Assembly: GCF_029688925.1 (NCBI RefSeq)
Contig: NZ_JARUKY010000032.1
Span: 1 to 36,019 of the forward strand
From: Evansella sp. AB-P1
Lineage (GTDB): Bacteria; Bacillota; Bacilli; Bacillales; Salisediminibacteriaceae
Length of the DNA: 36,019 nucleotides
Direction: 5' to 3'
Positions 1-7,799 of the stretch are shown piece by piece. The position numbers and the translations under genes were made by a program. The number at the start of each line of letters is the position of its first letter. Position 1 is the stretch's first letter. The notes below the pieces were generated by a model. That model saw only the letters and a list, made by a program, of their open reading frames with translations, had not been told where the DNA came from and made no database searches.

Positions 1-10
1 CTTACAAAAT

Positions 11-1120
11 TTATTTCTTCTCTAAAAGTTTCATTTCATTATAGGCCATTAATAGTGGAGCTACACCATGACCATTATTAATTACGATTGGTTCACCTTT
101 AGTATAGTATTCATAGCTACCATCACGTACTACACCTAGCTCAGGGTGTGTTCCTAGACCAGCACTTTTACAAATACCTCCAAATAGAACTTCACCGTCT
201 TCTTCAGTTAGATATTCTCTTACCATACCATCAAATGCATCTACACCAAATCTAGTATAATCCTCTGATAAATAGCCTAGTCTTACAGCCTTTAAAATAC
301 TATAGGAGAACATTCCTGTACCACTAGTCTCTAAGTAGTTATCTTTTCTCCCACTGTATTCAACAATTTGATACCATAGTCCACTGTGGTGCTGATAACG
401 AAGAATACCATCAACACATTCTTTTAAAAGGTCTTTAAGCTCACTTGTATCTACATCTTCACCTTCAAGCAATTCAAGTATATCTACTAGTGCCATCGCG
501 TACCAACCAATTGCACGGGACCAAACGTGTGGAGATAATCCAGTTTCTTTGTCACACCAGAACATTTCACGGCTCTCGTCATAAGCGTGATAGTAAAGCT
601 GTGTTTCATCATCATAAAGAAGCTTTCTTACATTTCTAAACTGATTCAGTGTATCAGAATAGTCTTTTTTCTCTTCAAATTCTTTAATATATTGAACATA
701 AAAAGGTTGTCCCATATATAAACCATCCATCCAAATTTGATGAGGATAGTTTGTCTTATGCCAGAAGTTACCGGTAGACGTTCTTGGATATGTTTCTAAT
801 TGCTTGTAAATTAAATCAATTGGCTTTTTATATCTAGGATCTTGCTCTTTCTTATAAAGTGTATAGAGGATTGCAGTGAAACGTACTTGGTCAATAGTGT
901 AGTAATTAATATCAATTTGTTCAACATTACCATCTTCGTCAACGAGACGATCAACAAAATCCTTTACAAACTTGTAATCTTCTTCATTACCAGTTTGCTC
1001 ATAACTATCTAAATACGCTTTCATTATGCACCCTTGAACATAGTGCCACTGTAAAGCGTACCACTTGTCACAACCATCCTTATATTGCTCTTTCAACTTC
1101 TCTACCAATTCATAAGCCAA
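11..1120 (-). CDS. GH105 unsaturated rhamnogalacturonyl hydrolase (YteR/YesR type)
   Basis: This 369-residue protein matches the glycoside hydrolase family 88/105 fold, an alpha/alpha barrel that removes the unsaturated galacturonyl residue from disaccharides released by rhamnogalacturonan lyases. The signature HQIWMDGLYMGQPF lies near residues 127-140; D132 in it corresponds to the catalytic Asp known in YteR. There is no signal peptide, so it acts in the cytoplasm on imported oligosaccharides. The start is TTG, preceded by GGAGGTG (1128-1134) at good spacing; no ATG fits better. An upstream cre box overlapping the promoter and a LacI-like palindrome imply carbon catabolite repression plus a specific inducer. 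The permease gene upstream on the same strand could supply substrate, but the link rests on position only. The family is clear; the exact substrate is inferred. Confidence 0.88.
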   Translation of the reverse strand: MAYELVEKLKEQYKDGCDKWYALQWHYVQGCIMKAYLDSYEQTGNEEDYKFVKDFVDRLVDEDGNVEQIDINYYTIDQVRFTAILYTLYKKEQDPRYKKPIDLIYKQLETYPRTSTGNFWHKTNYPHQIWMDGLYMGQPFYVQYIKEFEEKKDYSDTLNQFRNVRKLLYDDETQLYYHAYDESREMFWCDKETGLSPHVWSRAIGWYAMALVDILELLEGEDVDTSELKDLLKECVDGILRYQHHSGLWYQIVEYSGRKDNYLETSGTGMFSYSILKAVRLGYLSEDYTRFGVDAFDGMVREYLTEEDGEVLFGGICKSAGLGTHPELGVVRDGSYEYYTKGEPIVINNGHGVAPLLMAYNEMKLLEKK

Positions 1121-1158
1121 AACAATGCACCTCCAGGTATTTTAAAAACGACATAAAA

Positions 1159-1186
1159 GTTGTTATGTTAAAGATAACAACGTTGT
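1159..1186. promoter_or_regulatory. operator-like palindromes at the GH105 transcription start
   Basis: Two overlapping dyads are visible. GTTGTTAT (1159-1166) and ATAACAAC (1174-1181) form an 8-bp inverted repeat around a 7-bp centre. ACAACGTTGT (1177-1186) is a perfect 10-bp palindrome with the central CG typical of LacI-family operators. It falls at the expected transcription start, a roadblock position. The regulator is not in the window. Confidence 0.4.
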
Positions 1187-1192
1187 AATTAC

Positions 1193-1222
1193 TATTTAAA
1201 AGTAATCTGAAAGCGTTGTCAA
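1193..1222 (-). promoter_or_regulatory. sigma-A promoter of the GH105 gene
   Basis: On the minus strand TTGACA (1222-1217) is followed after 18 bp by TAAATA (1198-1193), or after 17 bp by TTAAAT. It lies about 75 bp upstream of the GH105 start codon. The -35 box is embedded in the cre site, which fits repression by CcpA competing with RNA polymerase. Confidence 0.6.
1208..1221 (-). promoter_or_regulatory. cre site (CcpA binding)
   Basis: The 14-mer TGAAAGCGTTGTCA (reverse strand TGACAACGCTTTCA) fits the symmetric cre consensus TGWNANCGNTNWCA at every position. It overlaps the -35 box of the GH105 promoter, a position at which CcpA is known to repress. Confidence 0.72.
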
Positions 1223-1278
1223 TAGTGGTTAATGAAAATTATAGGCAATATTCTTACAATAACTAGATTCATATTTTG

Positions 1279-1320
1279 TTAATAAGAGCTAAAGCACTAT
1301 TGTGGTTTAGCTCTTATTAA
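1279..1320 (-). terminator. Long perfect hairpin between the MFS and GH105 genes
   Basis: A 15-bp perfect stem (arms 1279-1293 and 1306-1320, core AGCTAAA/TTTAGCT) encloses a second 3-bp CAC/GTG stem. It lies 48 bp downstream of the permease stop and upstream of the GH105 promoter. It lacks a long U tract on either strand, so it may be a weak terminator or an mRNA-stabilising structure. Confidence 0.5.
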
Positions 1321-1367
1321 GAAAAGAAATGGCTAACAAGAGACGATATTTGCTGTGTTTTTTTTCG

Positions 1368-2534
1368 TTATGGTGTAGCTCCGGTTTTTAATAGTTCTTC
1401 ATTATTTCGAGTAGATGTCCAAAAATAGACCACACCTATTAATGTCATTCCTGCTATAACTCCAAAAACAACGCCATAGCCTAGGAATTCTGCACTAAGC
1501 CCGCCAACAGTACCACCAATAATCCTTCCTAATCCATGGAGGACTATAAAATTCATCATTTGTCCACTAACTTTAAGCTCTTTTCTCATATTACGGTGCA
1601 CATACTCTGCTAAGCATAAATAAACGAGAATAAAAGAACCTCCGTGGAGTAGCCATAAAAATAATACTGTAAAGGAGTTTAACCATAAGGCGTACAAAGC
1701 CCAACGGAGAATATTAATAATCCCTGCAAACAGAATGATCTTCCGAATACCAAATTTATCATAGAGCTTGTTGAAGATGAGCATAAATGGAAATTGACTA
1801 AAGGATCCCAGCATAATGCCTACACCGAGTAAACTTACAGATATACCTTGTTCTACACTGTATAATGCATGGAAGGATATAAAAAAGCCAAATCCAGAAC
1901 TAAGTATAAGTACATAAATATAAATACGACGCAATGAAGATTTTTTTAGTACCTCCCAAAAACGAACCTTTTGCTTTGAACGCTGATAACCTTGTACAGG
2001 TGGAATCTGCCAAAAAGCAAGGATAGCCATACAGATAAGAAAAGAGTATGCTACAAAAATAGAGTTAATATTGTATTCAATCATTGCCCCTGCTACCACT
2101 GACATAATCGCGAAACCTAATGATCCAGCAGTACGTACTGTAGAAAATTGGAAATTATGCTTAGAAGCTAATTCTAAAGAAATGGCATCACCCATTGGAT
2201 TTATGGCCATTTGGAAGAAGAAGAAGATACAAGTAGCTAATAACAACAGTGGGAAATTTCCTCCTGCAAGCGGGAATAACCAAACGTTAAAAGCAGACAT
2301 AATTAAGCAAAAGAGTAATACATTATTTTTTGTTTTAGCACGGTCTCCCCTTACACCCCAAAAGGGATTTGCTAAAATTCCCATAATTGCTCCTGCAGAA
2401 GTTAATAGACCGATTTGTGTGTCTGAAATATTCATTTCAGCATAAAACAAAGCAATATAGGATGTTAAACCTGAGGTAGCCATAAAAATTAACGTATAAT
2501 AAATACAGGTTCTTATAAATAATTTATTCTTCAT
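1368..2534 (-). CDS. MFS transporter, LacY/PPP-like (MFS_1_like)
   Basis: This protein of about 388 residues has twelve predicted hydrophobic segments and the major-facilitator loop motif after TM2 (NPFWGVRGDRAKTKN). The TM4-TM5 region with NPMGDAISLELA resembles the oligosaccharide/nucleoside proton symporter branch. It acts in the cytoplasmic membrane, probably by proton symport. I start it at the second ATG (2534-2532), because AGGA sits 6 bp before this codon but only 1 bp before the upstream ATG (2540). It is co-directional with the GH105 gene, from which it is separated by a hairpin and a regulated promoter. Import of pectin-derived sugars is possible but not shown by sequence. Confidence 0.75.
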   Translation of the reverse strand: MKNKLFIRTCIYYTLIFMATSGLTSYIALFYAEMNISDTQIGLLTSAGAIMGILANPFWGVRGDRAKTKNNVLLFCLIMSAFNVWLFPLAGGNFPLLLLATCIFFFFQMAINPMGDAISLELASKHNFQFSTVRTAGSLGFAIMSVVAGAMIEYNINSIFVAYSFLICMAILAFWQIPPVQGYQRSKQKVRFWEVLKKSSLRRIYIYVLILSSGFGFFISFHALYSVEQGISVSLLGVGIMLGSFSQFPFMLIFNKLYDKFGIRKIILFAGIINILRWALYALWLNSFTVLFLWLLHGGSFILVYLCLAEYVHRNMRKELKVSGQMMNFIVLHGLGRIIGGTVGGLSAEFLGYGVVFGVIAGMTLIGVVYFWTSTRNNEELLKTGATP

Positions 2535-2773
2535 ATGCATTCCTACTTTTTATTGTTCAAATAAGCTTGAACGATGTTGTTTGAAAATTACAAAATAGAA
2601 TAATACTATAATATAGTCGATCTATACTATTCTAAGGTTAGCAAAAATAGAAAGGTATGTATATATTTCACCACGGGAAAGAGTATTCATTTGATGCTAT
2701 ATTACTAGAGTTTTCAATGGTTTTTGAGTCTAGAAAAAAATTAATTTAGAAACATAAAGTAAGGATGGTTGGA

Positions 2774-3976
2774 ATGGAAAAAGAAGTTTCATTAATGGTA
2801 AAACCAAACGTTGAAAAAAAATATAAAGGCGGTTATCCCCTCATTTTAAAAGAAGCTATCATGAATCTCTCAGATGTAAAGGAAGAGGGAACTCTTATAC
2901 AGCTTGTCGACCAGAGGAATTCTTTTATTGGTAGAGGGTATTATGGTAGACAAAATAAAGGGTACGGATGGATACTTACCAATAAAGAAAAGGAAATAAT
3001 AAATGAGAGTTTTTTCGAGAAAAAGCTTAGTACAGCCCTTCAAAAGCGAACTGTTTTGTTTGAAGATAATCAAACGACAGCTTTCCGTTTATTCAACGGT
3101 GAAGGTGATGGCATCGGTGGATTAACCATTGATTACTATGATGGGTATTTTGTCATTAGCTGGTATAGTGAGGGAATTTATCGCTTTAAGGAACCAATTA
3201 TTCATTCATTACAACGGTTAGTAGAGTATAAAGCTATATATCAAAAGAAACGATTTGATACAGGTGGAAAATATATTGAGGAGGATGACTTTGTCACAGG
3301 AGTTCGTGGAGAGTTCCCTATACTTGTAAAGGAAAATGGTGTGAACTTTTCCGTATATTTAAATGAAGGACCTATGACAGGGGTTTTTTTAGATCAACGG
3401 GAAGTTAGAAAAACAATAAGAGAGAAATATGCAAAAGGAAAAACCGTTTTAAATACTTTTTCCTATACAGGGGCATTTTCTGTTTACGCAGTTTTAGGAG
3501 GGGCCAAAAAGACAACAAGTGTGGATCTTGCTAACCGAAGCTTAGCTAAGACAGAAGAACAATTTCAAGTAAATAACATTGATCCAGCCAAACAAGAAAT
3601 TAAAGTAATGGACGTATTTAATTACTTTAATTATGCAGTTAAAAGAAATATTAAATTTGATATGGTCATACTTGATCCTCCAAGCTTCGCAAGATCAAAG
3701 AAACGAACCTTTAGCGCAGCAAAAGACTATAAAAACTTATTGAAGGATGCCATTTCTATTACAAATGAAAATGGAATGATTGTAGCATCAACCAATTATA
3801 GTGGATTCGGAATGGAAAAGTTTAAAGGGTTCATAGAGAAAGCATTTGAGGAAATGGGGGAGAGGTTCGATATTATTGAACAGTTTTCCTTACCAGAGGA
3901 TTTCCCATATCATCATGCGTTTAAAGAAGGGAATTACCTTAAGGTAGTATTTATAAAAAAACGTAGTAAGAGCTAG
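2774..3976 (+). CDS. Class I SAM-dependent rRNA methyltransferase, RlmI/YwbD family
   Basis: The protein of about 400 residues has an N-terminal PUA-like domain (about 5-75), a linking EEHD-like domain, and a C-terminal Rossmann methyltransferase domain (about 200-390). Visible motifs are the SAM loop NTFSYTGAFSVYA, the acidic residue in TTSVDLANRS, and the catalytic DPPSFARSKK. The family includes E. coli RlmI, a 23S rRNA m5C methyltransferase; the exact target base of the Bacillus members is less certain. I start at the ATG at 2774, because AAGGAT (2761-2766) lies 7 bp before it and overlaps the upstream ATG at 2765. The stop codon is inside the terminator hairpin. The upstream gap carries a good TATAAT (2607-2612) but no convincing -35. 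Confidence 0.88.
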   Translation: MEKEVSLMVKPNVEKKYKGGYPLILKEAIMNLSDVKEEGTLIQLVDQRNSFIGRGYYGRQNKGYGWILTNKEKEIINESFFEKKLSTALQKRTVLFEDNQTTAFRLFNGEGDGIGGLTIDYYDGYFVISWYSEGIYRFKEPIIHSLQRLVEYKAIYQKKRFDTGGKYIEEDDFVTGVRGEFPILVKENGVNFSVYLNEGPMTGVFLDQREVRKTIREKYAKGKTVLNTFSYTGAFSVYAVLGGAKKTTSVDLANRSLAKTEEQFQVNNIDPAKQEIKVMDVFNYFNYAVKRNIKFDMVILDPPSFARSKKRTFSAAKDYKNLLKDAISITNENGMIVASTNYSGFGMEKFKGFIEKAFEEMGERFDIIEQFSLPEDFPYHHAFKEGNYLKVVFIKKRSKS

Positions 3977-4005
3977 TCCCATAGAGGGGTCTAGCTTTTC
4001 TTTTG
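3971..4005 (+). terminator. Rho-independent terminator of the rRNA methyltransferase gene
   Basis: AGCTAG (3971-3976) pairs with CTAGCT (3991-3996), and an inner CCC pairs with GGG across a single mismatch. A U-rich tail TTTTCTTTTG follows. The hairpin includes the stop codon. Confidence 0.75.
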
Positions 4006-4120
4006 TTTAGGCAATTATATACATCAACCTTGTGGGGGGAATCTTTGTTTTGGTGGTGAGAGGACATCTTGCTTTGTTCTGTTCTTATTCTTATAAATCT
4101 TGAAAACAGTAAGAAGTAAA

Positions 4121-4205
4121 TTGCAGTCATATAGGAGGTGGTCAATGAGCCTGCAAAGAGTGAAAAAGAGGTTTGCAGTCATATAGGAGTCTGCCATTTG
4201 CCTAT
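4121..4205 (-). repeat. Two 52-bp-spaced copies of an intergenic repeat (same family as the 12.7 kb array)
   Basis: TTGCAGTCATATAGGAG occurs twice (4121-4137 and 4173-4189), exactly 52 bp apart. The unit CCTGCAAA...GAAAAAGAGG...TTTGCAGT.ATATAGGAG aligns with the reverse complement of the 51-bp units at 12701-13037 (CCTGCAAA...GTAAAAGAG...TTTGCGGT.ATATAGAAG). This is the same family in the opposite orientation. It lies in the 523-bp gap between the methyltransferase and the membrane-protein gene; I see no coding potential in it. Confidence 0.6.
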
Positions 4206-4222
4206 TTTTAGTTGAAATAATG

Positions 4223-4442
4223 ACCGATCGGTTTTTGCCTGGTTTTTCTTATTAATCAGTCCTTACCTCGTACTTAATGTTCAGGGTAGACAAAAAATAA
4301 AAGTGTGAACAAATGGTGAAATATTATACTTTCGTATAATAGTAAACTACCCCTACAATTGATAACATTCAAACTATAACGATAATTTTAGCTTTATGTA
4401 CAACAAAAAAATGCTGGACCATAATCGAATATTCGTTGTACA
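4223..4442. promoter_or_regulatory. Cluster of dyads upstream of the membrane-protein gene
   Basis: Four symmetric elements occur in about 220 bp. ACCGATCGGT (4223-4232) is a perfect palindrome of TetR-operator type. TATTATAC/GTATAATA (4322-4329 and 4334-4341) is an 8-bp inverted repeat with a TTTC loop that contains a TATAAT. TGTACAAC/GTTGTACA (4397-4404 and 4435-4442) is an 8-bp inverted repeat 30 bp apart. CGAATATTCG (4426-4435) is a 10-bp palindrome. Their position suggests operator or promoter function for the gene at 4500, but no binding protein can be named. Confidence 0.35.
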
Positions 4443-4499
4443 AATGAGTATATTTTAGTAAATGTTGACAATCTAAAAAGTAGGGGAGTGTTTTTCAAG

Positions 4500-5504
4500 A
4501 TGTCCGTCGTTCAACTAGTAATGAAGACGATGCCGTTTCTTATTTCTCGCATTTTAGTCTATGCACTATTTGGTTTAATTTCATTTCTATTTCTTGGACT
4601 CATGATAGGTATAAGTATTTTATTATTCCGTTGGTTTGAATTTGGTGCTGGTTTCTTTTTCTTTATCATTGCTGCAACCTTTTTTACCGTATTAGCAGGA
4701 TTGAGGTTTTTAGAAAGATATGTGCTGTATATGGTAAAAGTGGGGCACATTGCAGTAATAACTGAATTATTAAGAACTGGAAAAGTACCTGAAGGAAAGA
4801 GTCAAGTGGCTTACGGGAAAGATCAAGTTGTAAATAACTTTGGTTCTGCAAACGTTGCTTTTGTTGTAGATAAAATCGTCTATGCGGCAGTAAGACAAAT
4901 TCAACGATGGATGATGAGAGTCGGAAATTTCTTAGGATTTATTCCAGGGGCAAAAAACATCATTTCAATCATTAGTAAAATAATGGAAGTGAGCTTGCGG
5001 TATGTAGATGAAGCTATATTAAGTTACATTATGGTAAGAAAAAGTGAAGGAAAAGAAGAATCAGTATGGAAATCAGCCTGTGATGGTGTTGTTCTATACG
5101 CACAAAGCTGGAAAAAGATTATTATGACAGCAGCGGGTATTGTTGCTTTCGTTTATGTGTTAAATATTGGCGTATTTTTAATTACAGTGTTCCCTTTAAT
5201 GGCGTTAGCTAATTGGATTGCGAATAGTGCTGGTGTAGCATCTTTCCTAGGATATATTGCCGTTGTAGGTGCTTATATTATAACCTCAATGGTTAAGCGC
5301 GCACTAATTGACCCAGTGGCAACAGTTGCAATGGTTCGTGCGTATCAATTAAACATTAAAGACATGGAACCAAGTATGGACTTACAAGCGAAGCTATTAA
5401 AAGTGTCTGGTAAATTTAAAAGCTTATTTAACAAAAGTAAAGAAGATACACATGAAATTGCTGCTACTACTCAGGATGAAAAGGGCATTACCCCATCAGT
5501 ATAA
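4500..5504 (+). CDS. Uncharacterised multi-pass membrane protein
   Basis: I do not recognise the family with confidence. The protein (334 residues) has two strongly hydrophobic segments near the N terminus (about 18-45 and 50-75), a middle amphipathic region (about 95-190), two more hydrophobic segments (about 215-250 and 255-280) and a polar C-terminal tail. The motif ALIDPVATVAMVRAYQ after the last membrane segment loosely recalls the C-terminal part of choline-transporter-like (CTL, PF04515) proteins, but this is only an impression. The start is the ATG at 4500. The in-frame GTG at 4488 overlaps the AGGGGAG ribosome site. It is a single gene with its own terminator and a dyad-rich upstream region. 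Confidence 0.7.
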   Translation: MSVVQLVMKTMPFLISRILVYALFGLISFLFLGLMIGISILLFRWFEFGAGFFFFIIAATFFTVLAGLRFLERYVLYMVKVGHIAVITELLRTGKVPEGKSQVAYGKDQVVNNFGSANVAFVVDKIVYAAVRQIQRWMMRVGNFLGFIPGAKNIISIISKIMEVSLRYVDEAILSYIMVRKSEGKEESVWKSACDGVVLYAQSWKKIIMTAAGIVAFVYVLNIGVFLITVFPLMALANWIANSAGVASFLGYIAVVGAYIITSMVKRALIDPVATVAMVRAYQLNIKDMEPSMDLQAKLLKVSGKFKSLFNKSKEDTHEIAATTQDEKGITPSV

Positions 5505-5511
5505 TGAAATC

Positions 5512-5545
5512 GAGTCAATCTCTTAGGAGGCTGACTCTTTTTTTT
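5512..5545 (+). terminator. Rho-independent terminator
   Basis: GAGTCA (5512-5517) pairs with TGACTC (5532-5537) and is followed by eight T residues. It lies just after the membrane-protein stop codon. Confidence 0.85.
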
Positions 5546-5611
5546 ATAATCTTTTTTTATGGAAATAATGATTACTGGAGAAAAATATCTAAATGGTAAA
5601 GGAAAGATTAT

Positions 5612-6205
5612 ATGTATTTTAATCCATTAGAAGAAGGCTTTTACAAACAACCTACTTTAACTTTAGCAAAATCCTTACTAGGAAAAATGCTAATAAAGGA
5701 GACAAAAGAAGGAGTAGCTGCAGGTTGGATTGTTGAAACGGAAGCATATATAGGTCCAAATGATCGTGCAGCACACAGCTATGGAAATAAGAGAACAAAA
5801 CGGACAGAAGTCATGTTCGGTCCACCAGGATACGTATATACCTATGTCATGCATACTCACTGTCTTGTGAATGTTGTAAGTGAGAAAGAAGGCCACCCAG
5901 AGGCTGTATTAATTAGGGCAGTAGAGCCATATATTGGGGTAGATTTAATGTATAGGAGGCGTGGTATGGATAAAAAAATTATTCAATTAACAAACGGACC
6001 GGGAAAATTAACGAAAGCTCTTGGTATTGATATTGGAGATTATGGGCTATCGTTAATACATCCACCTTTATACATATCTGGTGATGAAAGAAAATTAGCG
6101 TTTAAAATAAAGACTGGGAAAAGGATTGGAATAGATAATAGTGGAGAAGCAAGGGATTATCCTTGGCGTTTTTGGATTCAAGGCAACAAATTTGTTTCGA
6201 AGTAA
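5612..6205 (+). CDS. DNA-3-methyladenine glycosylase, AAG/MPG family (YxlJ type)
   Basis: This monofunctional glycosylase excises alkylated purines such as 3-methyladenine and hypoxanthine and starts base excision repair. The 197-residue length is normal for the bacterial AAG family. The VETEAY motif (about 41-46) holds the catalytic Glu, followed by AAHSYGNKRTKR and the conserved MFGPPGYVYTY segment. The C-terminal PGKLTKALGI and PWRFW motifs are also typical. The start ATG has AAAGGAAAG at suitable spacing. It is preceded by a terminator and followed by the DUF3892 gene about 80 bp downstream, which has its own ribosome site and may be co-transcribed. No adaptive-response regulator (AdaA/AdaB) is nearby. 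Confidence 0.92.
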   Translation: MYFNPLEEGFYKQPTLTLAKSLLGKMLIKETKEGVAAGWIVETEAYIGPNDRAAHSYGNKRTKRTEVMFGPPGYVYTYVMHTHCLVNVVSEKEGHPEAVLIRAVEPYIGVDLMYRRRGMDKKIIQLTNGPGKLTKALGIDIGDYGLSLIHPPLYISGDERKLAFKIKTGKRIGIDNSGEARDYPWRFWIQGNKFVSK

Positions 6206-6285
6206 CCCATGGCATATCTGGATAAAAAATGAATGTGTTTTTTAAAGGGAAGCAGCTAACAATAGAGAATAAGGAGGCGATAAAA

Positions 6286-6510
6286 ATGGCAGAAACGGTA
6301 ACTGCAGTAAGAAAAAACAATGAAGGAGATATCGTTCAATTACAATTATCGTCAGGACAAGTTGTGGATTATAAACAAGCTCAACAGATGGCAAAAAACG
6401 GAGAGATTGAACACGTAAACGTATTTCGTGGCCGTGATGGAGATGAACATTTAAGAAGTGATGCAGACGGTATAAAAGAAAATAACCTAGACAATTTACC
6501 TACATTCTAA
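6286..6510 (+). CDS. DUF3892 family small protein
   Basis: This 74-residue protein matches the DUF3892 family, which is widespread in Bacillus and of unknown function. The hallmarks are AVRKNNEGDIVQLQLSSG at the N terminus, QQMAKNGEIEHVNVFRGRDGDEHLRS in the middle and the invariant-looking ending NNLDNLPTF. The start is the ATG at 6286, with AAGGAGGCG (6271-6279) 6 bp upstream. It has no signal peptide or membrane segment, so it is probably cytosolic. A very strong terminator follows. Confidence 0.85.
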   Translation: MAETVTAVRKNNEGDIVQLQLSSGQVVDYKQAQQMAKNGEIEHVNVFRGRDGDEHLRSDADGIKENNLDNLPTF

Positions 6511-6577
6511 GGAATGATTATATATAAACTTTATTGAAGGACAGTTTAAATTTTGAAACAATATTGTGATTGATGCG

Positions 6578-6640
6578 AAGCGCAAGGTGAATAATACCTG
6601 TGGGAAATGGATACCCAGGTATTGAACCTTGCGCTTTTCT
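6578..6640 (+). terminator. Rho-independent terminator with unusually long stem
   Basis: AAGCGCAAGGT (6578-6588) pairs with ACCTTGCGCTT (6627-6637), and the inner AATACCTG pairs with CAGGTATT. Together they give a stem of about 20 bp with small internal mismatches, followed by TTTTCTTATTT. It ends transcription after the DUF3892 gene. Confidence 0.85.
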
Positions 6641-6723
6641 TATTTCCAACGAACAAATTTTGTTATATGATGTACGATGATGGAAAGAATAAGACCAACT
6701 TTACAGATAAAGAGTGATGAAAA

Positions 6724-7767
6724 ATGAACCCAAAACAACAAGGTTATTTTATGCCACCAGAGTGGTCAGAACATGAACGTACGTTTATTTCATGGCCAAT
6801 TCAGGAATCAATGGTATATCCAGAGGATTATCATGAAGTTTCTAAAGGATATATAGAATTAGTAGAGGCAATTTCTGAATTTGAAAAAGTAACAGTCATC
6901 GTTAATGAAAATCATATAAAGGAAGTAAAAAGTAAATTTGCAAATATAGAAGGAAATATTGAATTTCTTTCTATTGAACATAATGATGCATGGTTACGTG
7001 ACAATGGCCCGACCTTTTTATTACATGATAATGGTGAACGTGCAGGAGTTAATTGGAAGTTTAATGCTTGGGGGGAAAAGTATGCACCGTGGGACTTAGA
7101 TGATGAGGTAGCACCAAAAATACTTGATCATTTAGGAATAAAACGCTTTGATGCACCTCTTGTAATGGAGGGTGGCTCCTTTCACGTTGATGGAGAAGGA
7201 ACCCTTCTTACGACAGAGGAATGCTTATTGAATCCTAATCGTAACCCTGAGTTAACGAAGGAACAAATTGAACAGTTTCTAAAGGATTATCTAAACATCG
7301 AAAAGGTAATATGGCTTAAAGATGGACTAAGTGGTGATGAAACGGATGGACATGTTGATAACATTGCATGCTTCGGATCCCCGGGGAAAATAATAATGCA
7401 GGTGTGTCATGATAAAGAAGATGAAAACTATGAGATTACACAGGAAAACTTATCAATCTTGACTAGGGAAACAGATGCAAGAGGACGGAAATTTGAAGTG
7501 ATTCAAATTGAGCAGCCACCAAAAGAAATGTTCAAGGGAAATAGACTAACCCTTAGTTATTTAAATTTTTATTTTGTAAACGATGGAGTTATCTTACCCG
7601 TTTTTGGAGGAGCTGCCCAAAAAAATGATCAACTAGCGGAATCGGAGTTAAAGAAAACATTTCCTGAAAGAAGAATTCGGAAAATTAATGGTATGTCCAT
7701 TATAAAAGAAGGTGGAAATGTCCATTGTACGACACAACAATTGCCAACAGCTATTAAAGTCAAATAA
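6724..7767 (+). CDS. aguA: Agmatine deiminase
   Basis: This enzyme of the peptidyl-arginine-deiminase superfamily hydrolyses agmatine to N-carbamoylputrescine and ammonia. The 347-residue length is typical. Visible motifs are MPPEWSEHERTFISWP at the N terminus, NDAWLRDNGP, the catalytic ETDGHVDNIACF block, and GGNVHCTTQQLP with nucleophile C335. It is followed 32 bp later by the gene for N-carbamoylputrescine amidase, so the pair forms a two-step agmatine-to-putrescine pathway in the cytosol. Arginine decarboxylase, which would provide agmatine, is not in the window. The ribosome site (AGAGTGATG) is weak. The upstream region contains a strong terminator, so the pair is probably its own operon. 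Confidence 0.94.
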   Translation: MNPKQQGYFMPPEWSEHERTFISWPIQESMVYPEDYHEVSKGYIELVEAISEFEKVTVIVNENHIKEVKSKFANIEGNIEFLSIEHNDAWLRDNGPTFLLHDNGERAGVNWKFNAWGEKYAPWDLDDEVAPKILDHLGIKRFDAPLVMEGGSFHVDGEGTLLTTEECLLNPNRNPELTKEQIEQFLKDYLNIEKVIWLKDGLSGDETDGHVDNIACFGSPGKIIMQVCHDKEDENYEITQENLSILTRETDARGRKFEVIQIEQPPKEMFKGNRLTLSYLNFYFVNDGVILPVFGGAAQKNDQLAESELKKTFPERRIRKINGMSIIKEGGNVHCTTQQLPTAIKVK

Positions 7768-7799
7768 AGCGTTGGCGTTAAAGATGAAGGGTGATTGAA

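Noticed and set aside
2657-2749. 30-residue frame starting MYIFHHGKEYSF
   Set aside because: AAAGGT directly abuts the ATG, no family is recognised, and it lies in a short gap that probably holds the methyltransferase promoter.
4279-4291. GTTCAGGGTAGAC as a third copy of the TTTTCAGGGTAG module tail
   Set aside because: It is in the wrong orientation relative to the inverted repeat copies at 4121-4205 and no module head is present; a short chance match is likely.
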